Part shown: piece after piece, positions 1 to 7,520 of the stretch
Numbering within the stretch: position 1 is the first letter of the stretch
Layout: each line of letters starts with the position of its first letter
NCBI GenBank assembly: GCA_002292975.1
Contig: DBCI01000062.1
Span: 1-18,105 of the forward strand
Direction: 5' to 3'
From: Polynucleobacter sp. UBA962
GTDB lineage: Bacteria > Pseudomonadota > Gammaproteobacteria > Burkholderiales > Burkholderiaceae
DNA: 18,105 nt
The notes under the pieces: model-generated
Databases searched by the model: none
What the model was told of the DNA's origin: nothing
What the model saw: the letters and a program-made list of their open reading frames with translations, nothing else
Program-made: the position numbers and the translations under genes

Positions 1-41
1 ATTAATCTGTCGATACTGATACTGAAATCATCCTCAGGGGC

Positions 42-70
42 TTGCAAATAGTACTGTTTTTATATACAGT
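42..70 (+). promoter_or_regulatory. Putative recA sigma-70 promoter
   Basis: A -35-like TTGCAA (42-47) and a -10-like TACAGT (65-70) are separated by 17 bases, just upstream of recA. The SOS box covers the spacer and the -10, the usual place for LexA to block RNA polymerase. The -10 matches the consensus at only four of six positions. A second TACAGT at 76-81 is an alternative -10. Confidence 0.5.
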
Positions 71-71
71 A
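52..71 (+). promoter_or_regulatory. LexA (SOS) box of recA
   Basis: The sequence TACTGTTTTTATATACAGTA has the CTGT-N8-ACAG core (54-57 and 66-69) and close dyad symmetry, very near the enterobacterial LexA consensus. It lies 66 bases before the recA start codon, so recA should be repressed by LexA and induced by DNA damage. An extra half-site ATACAGTA (75-82) repeats positions 64-71 exactly 11 bases downstream. Confidence 0.88.
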
Positions 72-137
72 AACATACAGTAGAGATTAACAGACACAAA
101 TAGAGCAAAACACCGTACAGAATAGAAAAGGACAGCC

Positions 138-1232
138 ATGAACGACAAGAAAAAATCAGCCTCATCCGAATTTGAAGGAATGAGCGGAGACAAGCAAAAA
201 GCATTAACAGCTGCCTTAGCGCAAATTGAAAAACAGTTTGGTAAAGGCTCGATCATGCGTCTGGGTGACGCGGAGATTAATCAAGATATTCAGGTGGTAT
301 CGAGCGGCTCGCTAGGGCTAGACATTGCGCTAGGTGTGGGCGGTTTAGCCCGCGGGCGTGTGATTGAAATCTACGGACCAGAATCCTCCGGCAAAACGAC
401 GCTCACCTTACATGCAGTTGCAGAGATGCAAAAATTAGGAGGTACTTGCGCATTTATTGACGCCGAACATGCCTTGGATGTTCAATATGCCGCCAGACTC
501 GGTGTAGATGTTAATAATTTATTAATTTCGCAACCGGATACAGGTGAGCAAGCATTAGAAATTGCGGATGCATTGGTTCGTTCTGGCTCAATTGACCTCA
601 TTGTGATTGACTCGGTGGCTGCTTTGGTACCGAGAGCAGAGATTGAAGGCGATATGGGCGACTCCCTACCAGGCTTGCAAGCTCGCTTGATGAGTCAGGC
701 ACTACGGAAGTTAACAGGAACGATTAAGCGCACTAATTCGATGGTGATCTTTATCAATCAAATTCGGATGAAGATTGGTGTGATGTTCGGATCTCCAGAA
801 ACAACCACCGGTGGCAATGCCTTGAAGTTCTACGCAACGATGCGTTTGGACATCCGCCGCATTGGCAGCATTAAAAAGGGCGATGAAGTCGTTGGCAACG
901 AAACACGTGTGAAAGTGGTGAAGAACAAAGTATCGCCACCCTTCCGCGAAGCCATTTTTGACATCATGTATGGCCAAGGAATTTCACGTGAGGGTGAAAT
1001 CATTGATATGGGCGTAGAAGCCGATATCGTCGAGAAGTCGGGTGCTTGGTATAGCTATGGCGGTGAGCGCATTGGGCAGGGTAAAGATAATGCCCGTGAG
1101 TTTTTGAAAGAGAACCCTGAAATGGCTAAAGAAATTGAGGCAAAGATCCGTGAGAAGTTGGGTGTTAAAAACGCCGGATCCTTAATTAGCGAAACGCTCG
1201 ATGATGAGGAGATGGAATCTGCAGACGCTTAA
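138..1232 (+). CDS. recA: Recombinase RecA
   Basis: RecA (364 residues) is the DNA-dependent ATPase that forms filaments on single-stranded DNA. It drives strand exchange in recombinational repair and stimulates LexA self-cleavage in the SOS response. The Walker A motif GPESSGKT is at residues 80-87, a Walker B-like LIVIDS at about 154-159, and the DNA-binding L2 loop with GSPETTTGG at about 218-226. The C-terminal tail is acidic, as in other RecA proteins, and the length is typical. The ATG at 138 has a good Shine-Dalgarno sequence, AAAAGGA (126-132). The stop codon shares one base with the recX start (TAATG), so the two genes are probably translationally coupled. A LexA box upstream predicts damage-inducible transcription. 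Confidence 0.99.
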   Translation: MNDKKKSASSEFEGMSGDKQKALTAALAQIEKQFGKGSIMRLGDAEINQDIQVVSSGSLGLDIALGVGGLARGRVIEIYGPESSGKTTLTLHAVAEMQKLGGTCAFIDAEHALDVQYAARLGVDVNNLLISQPDTGEQALEIADALVRSGSIDLIVIDSVAALVPRAEIEGDMGDSLPGLQARLMSQALRKLTGTIKRTNSMVIFINQIRMKIGVMFGSPETTTGGNALKFYATMRLDIRRIGSIKKGDEVVGNETRVKVVKNKVSPPFREAIFDIMYGQGISREGEIIDMGVEADIVEKSGAWYSYGGERIGQGKDNAREFLKENPEMAKEIEAKIREKLGVKNAGSLISETLDDEEMESADA

Positions 1233-1729
1233 TGCGGGCTTCAAGTAAATCATCTAAACAAAGCCCGAGTCTCAAAGCTCGGGCTTTGCGTCTTTTATCG
1301 CGGCGGGAATACAGCCGCAAAGAACTGACGAGTAAATTAGTTCAACTCGTACGGCAGAATGAAGAAGAGCCACCCAAGGACCTCGATATACACATCGAGG
1401 AAGTGCTCACTGACTTTGAGGCAAGAGGTTGGTTGAGTGACGAGCGATTTGCAAATGCTCTAGTGCGTCGACGAAGCGAGCGTTTTGGAGTTCGGCGCGT
1501 AGCCGATGAGCTACAAAGGGCAGGGGTTGAAACCGGTCTTATTGCTCAACTCACAGGGGAGCTCAAGGAAACGGAGTTTGAGCGCGCTAAGGCCTTATGG
1601 GCGCGTAAATTTGGTCAAATTTCCAGTGAACAAAAGGAGCGGGCACGTCAGTACCGTTTTCTTGTTTCTAAGGGTTTTAGCCCAGATCTTGTTGCTAAGG
1701 TGATTGGTGGGCGCTCAGCCTCCAATTAG
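1232..1729 (+). CDS. recX: Regulatory protein RecX
   Basis: RecX binds RecA filaments and limits their extension and ATPase and co-protease activity. This 165-residue protein is almost wholly helical, and its repeats fit the three-helix modules of the family: the LKARALRLLSRREYSRKEL segment from residue 14, then the region around FEARGWLSDERFANALVRRR, then the C-terminal RYRFLVSKGFSPDLVAKVI-like part. The ATG overlaps the recA stop by one base and has no independent Shine-Dalgarno sequence, so reinitiation by ribosomes finishing recA is the likely entry. Codons 10-20 form one continuous 11-bp hairpin resembling a terminator (see the separate entry). That would keep RecX far below RecA. No good alternative start exists beyond the hairpin. 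Confidence 0.95.
   Translation: MRASSKSSKQSPSLKARALRLLSRREYSRKELTSKLVQLVRQNEEEPPKDLDIHIEEVLTDFEARGWLSDERFANALVRRRSERFGVRRVADELQRAGVETGLIAQLTGELKETEFERAKALWARKFGQISSEQKERARQYRFLVSKGFSPDLVAKVIGGRSASN
1259..1298 (+). terminator. Terminator-like hairpin inside the recX start
   Basis: CAAAGCCCGAG (1259-1269) and CTCGGGCTTTG (1278-1288) form a perfect 11-bp stem with an 8-base loop. T-rich sequence follows (TTT at 1285-1287, then TCTTTTAT at 1291-1298). It lies 27 bases past the recA stop codon, where a recA terminator is expected, yet it encodes conserved RecX residues 10-20. The U-tract is interrupted, so termination is probably partial. Confidence 0.62.
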
Positions 1730-1750
1730 GCGAATTAAGGCTATGAAAAT

Positions 1751-1793
1751 GTTAGACTAACGGGTCTTTTGCAGGCGTTTAAAGTCCCGTTTT
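1751..1793 (+). terminator. Imperfect inverted repeat after recX, possible terminator
   Basis: ACGGGTCTTT (1760-1769) and AAAGTCCCGT (1781-1790) pair at nine of ten positions around an 11-base loop, followed by TTTGCCTT. A small palindrome, GTTAG-A-CTAAC (1751-1761), adjoins it. It lies between recX and sucC, so it may end the recA-recX transcript. The U-tract is poor. The gap from 1730 to 1883 must also contain the sucC promoter, which I cannot place. Confidence 0.35.
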
Positions 1794-1883
1794 GCCTTGA
1801 TTTGGGTCAATAGCCCGAACTGCTTCATCAGGGAAAATAGCTTTTACGCTGGCGTTGAAAACGAAACATTTCCAGGAGCTGTT

Positions 1884-3050
1884 ATGAAGATTCATGAGTA
1901 CCAAGGCAAGGAACTTCTGCGCCAATTTAATGTACCTGTGCCCAATGGTATTCCAGCGTTTAGTGTTGATGAGGCTATTAAGGCAGCTGAGAAGTTAGGC
2001 GGCCCCGTTTGGGTTGTTAAAGCCCAAATTCATGCGGGTGGTCGTGGTAAGGGTGGCGGTGTCAAATTAGCCAAAAGCATGGAGGAAGTTAAAAACTATG
2101 CCTCTTCGATCTTGGGAATGCAATTAAAGACCCATCAAACGGGTCCCGAAGGACAAAAGGTTCGTCGACTCTTAATTGAGGATGGCGCTGATATTAAAAA
2201 AGAGTATTACCTTGGAATCTTGACCGATCGCGGTACCCAAAAAGTGGTGCTCATGGCTTCGAGCGAAGGCGGCATGGATATTGAAGAGGTTGCTGAGAAG
2301 ACCCCTGAAAAGATTATTAAAGTATTTGTGGATCCCCTGATTGGTTTAAGTGATGCACAGTGTGATCAGTTAAGTAAGGGGATTGGTGTACCAGAAGCCT
2401 CACACGGTAAAGCTCGTGAGGTGTTCAAGAATCTCTATAAAACATATTGGGATACCGACGCTTCCCTCGTTGAAATTAATCCTCTGATCTTGGAGGGCAA
2501 TGGTAATATCAAAGCGCTCGATGCCAAATTTAACTTTGATTCGAATGCACTATATCGTCATCCTGAGATCGTTGCATATCGCGATGAGAATGAAGAAGAT
2601 CCCGCAGAGATTGAGGCATCTAAATTTGACCTAGCTTACATTTCTTTAGATGGCAATATTGGCTGCTTGGTCAATGGTGCTGGTTTGGCAATGGCTACGA
2701 TGGATACCATTAAATTATTTGGCGGTCAGCCAGCGAACTTCTTAGATGTAGGTGGTGGCGCAACGGCTGAGAAAGTGACCGAGGCCTTTAAGATCATGCT
2801 TAAGAACAAGAGTGTGAAAGCAATACTCGTCAATATCTTTGGCGGCATTATGCGTTGTGATGTGATTGCAGAAGGTGTAGTAACTGCCTGTAAAGCAGTC
2901 AACCTATCGGTACCCTTGGTCGTAAGGATGAAGGGCACTAATGAAGAGTTGGGTAAGAAGATTTTGGCAGACTCTGGTTTGCCAATCATCAGCGCCGATT
3001 CTATGGCAGAAGCAGCAACCAAAGTCGTTGCTGCAACCCAAGGTAAATAA
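1884..3050 (+). CDS. sucC: Succinyl-CoA synthetase (ADP-forming) beta subunit
   Basis: SucC pairs with SucD to convert succinyl-CoA, ADP and phosphate into succinate, ATP and CoA in the TCA cycle. The beta subunit supplies the ATP-grasp nucleotide site. The start [12 protein letters not shown] and the 388-residue length match the family exactly. A glycine-rich nucleotide-binding segment, [16 protein letters not shown], spans residues 46-61, and LVEINPL and [10 protein letters not shown] are also present. The reading frame stays open upstream to 1797. The ATG at 1884 is chosen because AGGAG (1874-1878) precedes it by five bases and the protein then begins at the conserved N-terminus. sucD follows after 29 bases, so the two are almost certainly one operon. 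Confidence 0.98.
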   Translation: MKIHEYQGKELLRQFNVPVPNGIPAFSVDEAIKAAEKLGGPVWVVKAQIHAGGRGKGGGVKLAKSMEEVKNYASSILGMQLKTHQTGPEGQKVRRLLIEDGADIKKEYYLGILTDRGTQKVVLMASSEGGMDIEEVAEKTPEKIIKVFVDPLIGLSDAQCDQLSKGIGVPEASHGKAREVFKNLYKTYWDTDASLVEINPLILEGNGNIKALDAKFNFDSNALYRHPEIVAYRDENEEDPAEIEASKFDLAYISLDGNIGCLVNGAGLAMATMDTIKLFGGQPANFLDVGGGATAEKVTEAFKIMLKNKSVKAILVNIFGGIMRCDVIAEGVVTACKAVNLSVPLVVRMKGTNEELGKKILADSGLPIISADSMAEAATKVVAATQGK

Positions 3051-3079
3051 GCCATCACACCCAATTAGAGGAATACAGT

Positions 3080-3973
3080 ATGTCGATCTTAATTAATAAA
3101 AATACGAAAGTGATTACCCAAGGTATTACGGGTAAGACCGGGCAGTTTCACACAGAGAAGTGCCAGGAATATGCCAATGGCAAAAACTGTTTTATCGCTG
3201 GCGTTAATCCTAAAAAAGCGGGCGAGTCTATTTTTGGGATTCCTATTTTTGGCACAGTAAAAGAAGCCGCCAAGGAAACGGGCGCAACGGTATCCGTGAT
3301 CTATGTCCCACCCCCAGGTGCTGCTGCAGCGATTTGGGAGGCAGTCGAGGCCGATTTGGATTTCGTGATTTGTATTACGGAAGGTATTCCTGTGCGCGAT
3401 ATGTTGGAAGTCCGTAATAAGATGCTGCAAAAGGAAGCCAAGGGCGGTAAGAAAACCTTATTGCTCGGTCCGAATTGCCCAGGACTTATTACCCCCGATG
3501 AAATTAAGATTGGGATCATGCCTGGCCACATTCACCGTAAAGGTCGTATTGGGGTAGTAAGCCGTTCAGGCACTTTGACTTACGAAGCGGTTGGTCAGCT
3601 CTCCGCAATCGGCCTAGGCCAATCAACTGCGGTAGGAATTGGTGGCGATCCCATCAATGGCCTTAAGCACATTGATGTAATGAGAATGTTCAATGATGAC
3701 CCTGATACGGATGCGGTCATCATGATTGGTGAGATTGGTGGACCAGATGAAGTAGAAGCGGCACGTTGGTGCAAAGCGAACATGAAAAAACCTATCGTAG
3801 GCTTTATTGCTGGGGTCACTGCCCCACCAGGAAAGCGTATGGGCCATGCAGGGGCTTTGATCTCAGGCGGTGCTGATACGGCAGATGCAAAACTAGCGGT
3901 CATGGAGGAGTGCGGGTTTAAGGTCACCAAAAACCCCTCTGAGATGGCGAGTTTACTGAAAGCAATGATTTAA
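3080..3973 (+). CDS. sucD: Succinyl-CoA synthetase alpha subunit
   Basis: SucD binds CoA and carries the histidine that is transiently phosphorylated during catalysis. The Rossmann-type CoA-binding N-terminus begins MSILINKNTKVITQGITGKTG. The catalytic histidine is H256 in RMGHAGALISGG, and LLGPNCPG and SRSGTLTYE are typical ligase signatures. Length is 297 residues against about 290 in relatives. The Shine-Dalgarno TTAGAGGAA (3065-3073) sits seven bases before the ATG. The gene lies 29 bases after sucC. No clear terminator follows, so the next gene (terC family, 74 bases on) might be partly co-transcribed. Confidence 0.98.
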   Translation: MSILINKNTKVITQGITGKTGQFHTEKCQEYANGKNCFIAGVNPKKAGESIFGIPIFGTVKEAAKETGATVSVIYVPPPGAAAAIWEAVEADLDFVICITEGIPVRDMLEVRNKMLQKEAKGGKKTLLLGPNCPGLITPDEIKIGIMPGHIHRKGRIGVVSRSGTLTYEAVGQLSAIGLGQSTAVGIGGDPINGLKHIDVMRMFNDDPDTDAVIMIGEIGGPDEVEAARWCKANMKKPIVGFIAGVTAPPGKRMGHAGALISGGADTADAKLAVMEECGFKVTKNPSEMASLLKAMI

Positions 3974-4047
3974 TTTGAAAATTAAGCTGTAATAGCATGC
4001 GATGTTTTAAGTATTTGGATAACTATAAATAACAATTAGAGGAAGAC

Positions 4048-4749
4048 ATGGAATTTTTTACAATGATTGATTGGTCTGTGGTGATTCAAATCATCATCAT
4101 TGATCTTCTTTTGGGCGGCGATAACGCCGTGGTGATTGCGCTAGCCTGCCGTAATTTACATCCCAATCAAAGAAAAAAGGGCATTATTTGGGGTACAGCT
4201 GGCGCCATTATTTTGCGTGTGATCTTGGTTGCGTTTGCAGTCACCTTATTACAAATCCCATTCTTAAAATTAGTTGGTGGCGCTTTGTTGTTATGGATTG
4301 GTTACAAACTCATGGTGCAGCATGATGAGGAAGAACATAACATGGATGCCCCAGACAAGCTGTTTGCTGCCATCAAAACCATCATCATTGCAGATATCGT
4401 AATGAGTTTAGATAATGTTCTTGCGATTGCTGGTGCGGCAGGTCAAGTGGATAACTCGGCCCATCAAGTAGGTTATGTGATCTTTGGTTTATTAGTGTCC
4501 GTGCCCATCATCGTTGCTGGCAGTAAGGTAGTTCTTTATCTCATCGATCGATTCCCTCTGATTGTGACTGCGGGCGCAGGACTTTTAGGATGGATTGCGG
4601 GTGGCATGATGATGACCGATCCCGCACTCATTAAGCAGTTTGGTGAAGGCTTAGCGGATTACGCGACCATCGCTGGTATTTTGGGTGCGATTGGGGTCAT
4701 GGCCGTTGGTGAATTGGTAAAGCGTAGCAGCAAAAAAGCCAGCACTTAA
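4048..4749 (+). CDS. TerC-family integral membrane protein (YjbE type)
   Basis: This 233-residue membrane protein has about seven hydrophobic segments and two copies of the acidic family motif. They are LLLGGDNAVVIALACR near residue 20 and DIVMSLDNVLAIAGAAG near residue 120, each with the D-N pair embedded in a membrane helix. TerC, Alx and YkoY relatives are linked to manganese or other metal efflux and to tellurite resistance. The substrate here cannot be read from sequence. The start has a good Shine-Dalgarno (TTAGAGGAAG, 4036-4045), nearly identical to that of sucD. A TATAAA at 4024-4029 could be a -10, but no convincing -35 is visible. The 74-base leader is too short for the manganese riboswitch that controls some relatives. 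Confidence 0.88.
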   Translation: MEFFTMIDWSVVIQIIIIDLLLGGDNAVVIALACRNLHPNQRKKGIIWGTAGAIILRVILVAFAVTLLQIPFLKLVGGALLLWIGYKLMVQHDEEEHNMDAPDKLFAAIKTIIIADIVMSLDNVLAIAGAAGQVDNSAHQVGYVIFGLLVSVPIIVAGSKVVLYLIDRFPLIVTAGAGLLGWIAGGMMMTDPALIKQFGEGLADYATIAGILGAIGVMAVGELVKRSSKKAST

Positions 4750-4789
4750 TTAACTGACAACAAAATCAGATATTACTTACAACAACTTA

Positions 4790-4839
4790 CCCCTCTGCAA
4801 TGAGTTTTTATCCGATGATAGAGGCTCATTAAGGAGGGG
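4790..4839 (+). promoter_or_regulatory. Hairpin sequestering the pilin Shine-Dalgarno
   Basis: CCCCTC (4790-4795) pairs with GAGGGG (4834-4839), and AATGAG (4799-4804) with CTCATT (4825-4830), forming a nearly continuous stem. Its 3' arm contains most of the strong ribosome-binding sequence TAAGGAGGGG, six bases before the pilin ATG. A competing pairing, CCTCT (4792-4796) with AGAGG (4820-4824), would free that sequence. A weak promoter (CTGACA 4754-4759, TTACAA 4777-4782) would start RNA close to the hairpin base. Structure is by eye only. Confidence 0.45.
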
Positions 4840-4845
4840 ATTTTT

Positions 4846-5346
4846 ATGCTTAAAAATAATAAAGATGTAAATCAAAAAGGTTTTACCTTAATCGAAGTGA
4901 TGGTCGTGGTTGCCATCATTGGTATCCTGGTTGCAGTCGCAGTGCCTCAGTATCAAGACTATATTGCGCGCGGTCGGGTGGTCGAGGGACTGAACTTAGC
5001 CTCTAGTGCCAAATTAGCAGTAACCGAAGCCTATGCAAGTAAAGGCCCTTCACCGATGGATCGAGCGACTCAAGAAGCCTTCTCATTTACGGTAACACGA
5101 AGTGTCAAAGAGATTGAGATTCTGGCCAATGGTGCAATTGCAATCGATTATCAAACTTCAGTAGCGCCAGATGGTAAAAACAGTTTGATCTTAATTCCAA
5201 CGAATGAGCCAGATGTAGCGAGTCCGCGAGCCATTGATTTATCGCAAAGCGGTGTTGCCACTTGGTCGGGCGGTTGGTCGTGTCGTTCGGAGCAAACGAG
5301 CCTTCCGGCAAAGTTGCTCCCTGCAGAATGCAGGGCTGGTAAATAA
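4846..5346 (+). CDS. pilA: Type IV pilin (PilA/PilE-like major pilin)
   Basis: This is a class IVa prepilin of 166 residues. A 12-residue leader ends in KG, followed by mature F1-TLIE5 and the hydrophobic assembly helix (VMVVVAIIGILVAVAVPQYQDYIAR). Prepilin peptidase should cut after G12 and methylate the new phenylalanine. The only two cysteines, C146 and C162, would form the C-terminal disulfide (D-) loop. Type IV pili serve twitching, attachment and DNA uptake. No other pilus gene is present, so assembly genes must lie elsewhere. The ATG follows a strong Shine-Dalgarno sequence that can be buried in a hairpin. I use pilA for the family; pseudopilin or minor pilin roles are less likely because of the D-loop and length. 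Confidence 0.87.
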   Translation: MLKNNKDVNQKGFTLIEVMVVVAIIGILVAVAVPQYQDYIARGRVVEGLNLASSAKLAVTEAYASKGPSPMDRATQEAFSFTVTRSVKEIEILANGAIAIDYQTSVAPDGKNSLILIPTNEPDVASPRAIDLSQSGVATWSGGWSCRSEQTSLPAKLLPAECRAGK

Positions 5347-5355
5347 GATAGCGAT

Positions 5356-5377
5356 GGCGAGTTTTAATTAACTCGCC
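5356..5377. terminator. Putative bidirectional terminator between pilin gene and moaC
   Basis: GGCGAGTT (5356-5363) and AACTCGCC (5370-5377) make a perfect 8-bp stem with loop TTAATT. It lies 10 bases past the pilin stop and overlaps the last codons and stop of convergent moaC. The flanks are only weakly T-rich on either strand, so efficiency is uncertain. Confidence 0.5.
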
Positions 5378-5844
5378 TTCCACTCCCCAGATTTACCACC
5401 ACTCTTCTCCAGTAGTTTGATATCGCTCATGACCATACCTCGGTCTACTGCTTTGCACATATCATAAATCGTGAGTAGGGCTACTTGGACTGCGGTGAGG
5501 GCTTCCATTTCAACGCCGGTCTGCCCGGTTGTTTCTGCCCTGACTGTGCACTGAATAGTACTTGTTGCGGGCTTAGGCTCAAATTCCACGCTGACATGAG
5601 TAAGGGCAATTGGGTGGCACAGGGGAATGAGGTCAGAGGTTTTCTTGGAAGCTTGTATTCCTGCAATTCGGGCAATTCCGAGGACATCCCCCTTTTTGTG
5701 CCCTCCCGCCTGAATCAATTCATAGGTGGTAGCATGCATTTGAATACAGCCACTAGCAATGGCTATACGGTGTGTGGAGGCCTTATCGCCAACATCTACC
5801 ATATGGGCTTGGCCGCTGGAATCAAAGTGCGTCAGTTTGTTCAT
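5368..5844 (-). CDS. moaC: Cyclic pyranopterin monophosphate synthase MoaC
   Basis: MoaC makes cyclic pyranopterin monophosphate from the cyclic GTP product of MoaA, in molybdenum cofactor synthesis. The 158 residues match the family length. The known active-site positions fall at their standard numbers: K51 (GGHKKGD), C76-H77 (LIPLCHPI), E112 and E114 (GVEMEAL), and D128 and K131 (YDMCKAV). The C-terminal SGGKSG is present. The start codon complement is at 5842-5844, with only a weak ribosome-binding sequence upstream. The gene stands alone, convergent with the pilin gene and divergent from the protease gene only 29 bases away. Its promoter must therefore overlap the start of that gene. Confidence 0.97.
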   Translation of the reverse strand: MNKLTHFDSSGQAHMVDVGDKASTHRIAIASGCIQMHATTYELIQAGGHKKGDVLGIARIAGIQASKKTSDLIPLCHPIALTHVSVEFEPKPATSTIQCTVRAETTGQTGVEMEALTAVQVALLTIYDMCKAVDRGMVMSDIKLLEKSGGKSGEWKAS

Positions 5845-5873
5845 AGCTTAGGTTTTACCATAGAGGGATGGGT

Positions 5874-7520
5874 ATGCAATTGAGACGTATTTTGGCACTT
5901 TACTTAAGTTTGGTCTTGGGCGCCCCCTCTTTTGCCCAATCCAGCGGGGTGTCGGTTCAGCAAGACAATGCAGCAAAAGAGAACTTGGGGCGAGTTATTC
6001 AGTCTCCTGAAGCACGCTCTGTTCATTTGCCATCGCGTAATACCCTGCAATCGCAACCAACCCTTGTGTTACCCGATATGGGTGATCCAGGTGGGGGAGC
6101 CCTTAGCCCCTTAGACGAGCGTAAGATCGGCGAACAAATTATGCGGGAGATACGGCGTGACCCAGATTTCTCAAATGATTGGCCGATTTACGACTACCTG
6201 AATAATATGGAACGCCGTCTAATGCAGGCTGCTAAACGTCTGCAATTGGGGGGAGCAAATGCCCAAGGGAGTGCTGCGTATGACTACGAGGTATTTGCGA
6301 TTAAAGATCCATCGATCAATGCATTCGCTTTACCCGGCGGGTTTATTGGCTTTCATACGGGTTTGTTAATTACTGCTGAAACTGACTCTGAAGTCGCCTC
6401 AGTCATGGGGCATGAGATCGGACACGTGTTACAGCGTCATATCGCTAGGTCTCTTGAGAAGCAGGGAACGAATTCAGTTATTGCGCTTGCGAGTATTGTG
6501 CTTGGCGCATTAGCAGCTGCAAGCAATCCAAGTGCTGCAGTAGGCTTAATTACTGGAGGTCAGGCCTTAGCGATACAAAATCAACTCGCATACTCACGTG
6601 ATGCAGAACGAGAATCTGACCGAATTGGTTTTCAGATACTGCAAGCCAGTGGTTATGATGTCAACGGTGCCCCAGCATTCTTTCAGCGTCTACAAAAATT
6701 CTACGGCATCATGGATAGTGGTGTGCCTGCGTATGTACGCACGCATCCGCTCACCATTGATCGTATTGCAGATATGCAAGATCGAGCCCGCACGGTCCAG
6801 CAAAATCGGGTTCCTAGCAGCTTAGAGTTTTACTTAATTAAGGCTAGAGCACGGGTTGAGCAAAGTGGTAGCTCAAGCGGCTTATTTGATTTACGAAATA
6901 TATTTGAGAGCAACTCCAAGCAAGCCGCACCTGAAAAGCAGATGGAAGGATTTTATGGTTTAGCCTTAGTTGCACAAAAACAAGGCCGTTTTGAGCAAGC
7001 GGAGGATTTCTTGCAAAAGGCGCGCGCTGTGGCGCAGAACGTACTTGCTCCAGGATCTCCGGTTCAGCGTCAAAGTTTATCGTTTGACTACACTGCTTCA
7101 GAACTCGCTTTGGCACGGGGTAAGGCCGAAGATGCATTGCAGTTTGCACAAAATGCTGCCAAAGCAGATCCATATTCATTCTCAGCAGTAGTTGCACGCG
7201 TTCGTGCAGATCTCAAGCTTGGTCGAACGAGTGATGCGATCACACTATTACGGACCAAAACTAAAGCGCAGCCTAACGAAACAATTTGGTGGGAGCTATT
7301 AGCAAGGGCGTATGACCAAGATAAAAAAATTGGTCTACGGCACTATGCTTTAGCAGAAAAGTTTGCTACCGAGGGCGCTTGGCCATCGGCCATTGAACAG
7401 TTACGCATTGCACGCACCGCTATTGGCACTGACTTTTACTTAGGCTCAGTAATTGATGCACGCTTACGAGCGTTTCAGAATCAATATCGCGAAGAGCAGA
7501 ACGAGAAAAGAAAAGGCTAA
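5874..7520 (+). CDS. bepA: Periplasmic M48 metalloprotease with TPR domain (BepA/YfgC-like)
   Basis: BepA-type proteases act in the periplasm on outer-membrane beta-barrel assembly and LptD maturation, as chaperone and protease. An N-terminal signal peptide (hydrophobic to about residue 20, cleavage near SFA) is followed by an M48 domain. This has HEIGH at 180-184, the third zinc ligand in ERESDRIG (E247) and the conserved RTHPLT near 289-294. From about residue 340 to the end, helical repeats fit TPRs. The 548-residue length is somewhat above that of enterobacterial BepA. I chose the ATG at 5874 because AGAGGG (5862-5867) is six bases upstream. The in-frame ATG at 5868 touches that sequence and would add two residues. 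The symbol rests on architecture, not proven orthology. The end overlaps the convergent NTF2-like gene by four bases. Confidence 0.92.
   Translation: MQLRRILALYLSLVLGAPSFAQSSGVSVQQDNAAKENLGRVIQSPEARSVHLPSRNTLQSQPTLVLPDMGDPGGGALSPLDERKIGEQIMREIRRDPDFSNDWPIYDYLNNMERRLMQAAKRLQLGGANAQGSAAYDYEVFAIKDPSINAFALPGGFIGFHTGLLITAETDSEVASVMGHEIGHVLQRHIARSLEKQGTNSVIALASIVLGALAAASNPSAAVGLITGGQALAIQNQLAYSRDAERESDRIGFQILQASGYDVNGAPAFFQRLQKFYGIMDSGVPAYVRTHPLTIDRIADMQDRARTVQQNRVPSSLEFYLIKARARVEQSGSSSGLFDLRNIFESNSKQAAPEKQMEGFYGLALVAQKQGRFEQAEDFLQKARAVAQNVLAPGSPVQRQSLSFDYTASELALARGKAEDALQFAQNAAKADPYSFSAVVARVRADLKLGRTSDAITLLRTKTKAQPNETIWWELLARAYDQDKKIGLRHYALAEKFATEGAWPSAIEQLRIARTAIGTDFYLGSVIDARLRAFQNQYREEQNEKRKG

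Noticed and set aside
1797..1883. N-terminal extension of sucC by 29 residues
   Set aside because: The added residues are not family-like. The ATG at 1884 has AGGAG at the right distance and gives exactly the usual 388 residues.
3595..3930. Antisense open frame of 111 codons in sucD
   Set aside because: It is the shadow of a well conserved gene, with no domain and no start signal.
3974..4047. Manganese (yybP-ykoY) riboswitch before the TerC gene
   Set aside because: The family is often so regulated, but the gap is only 74 bases, and I cannot find the paired helices or conserved loops.
5485..5883. Open frame of 132 codons opposite moaC
   Set aside because: moaC on the other strand has every active-site residue. 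This frame shows no family features and no ribosome-binding site.
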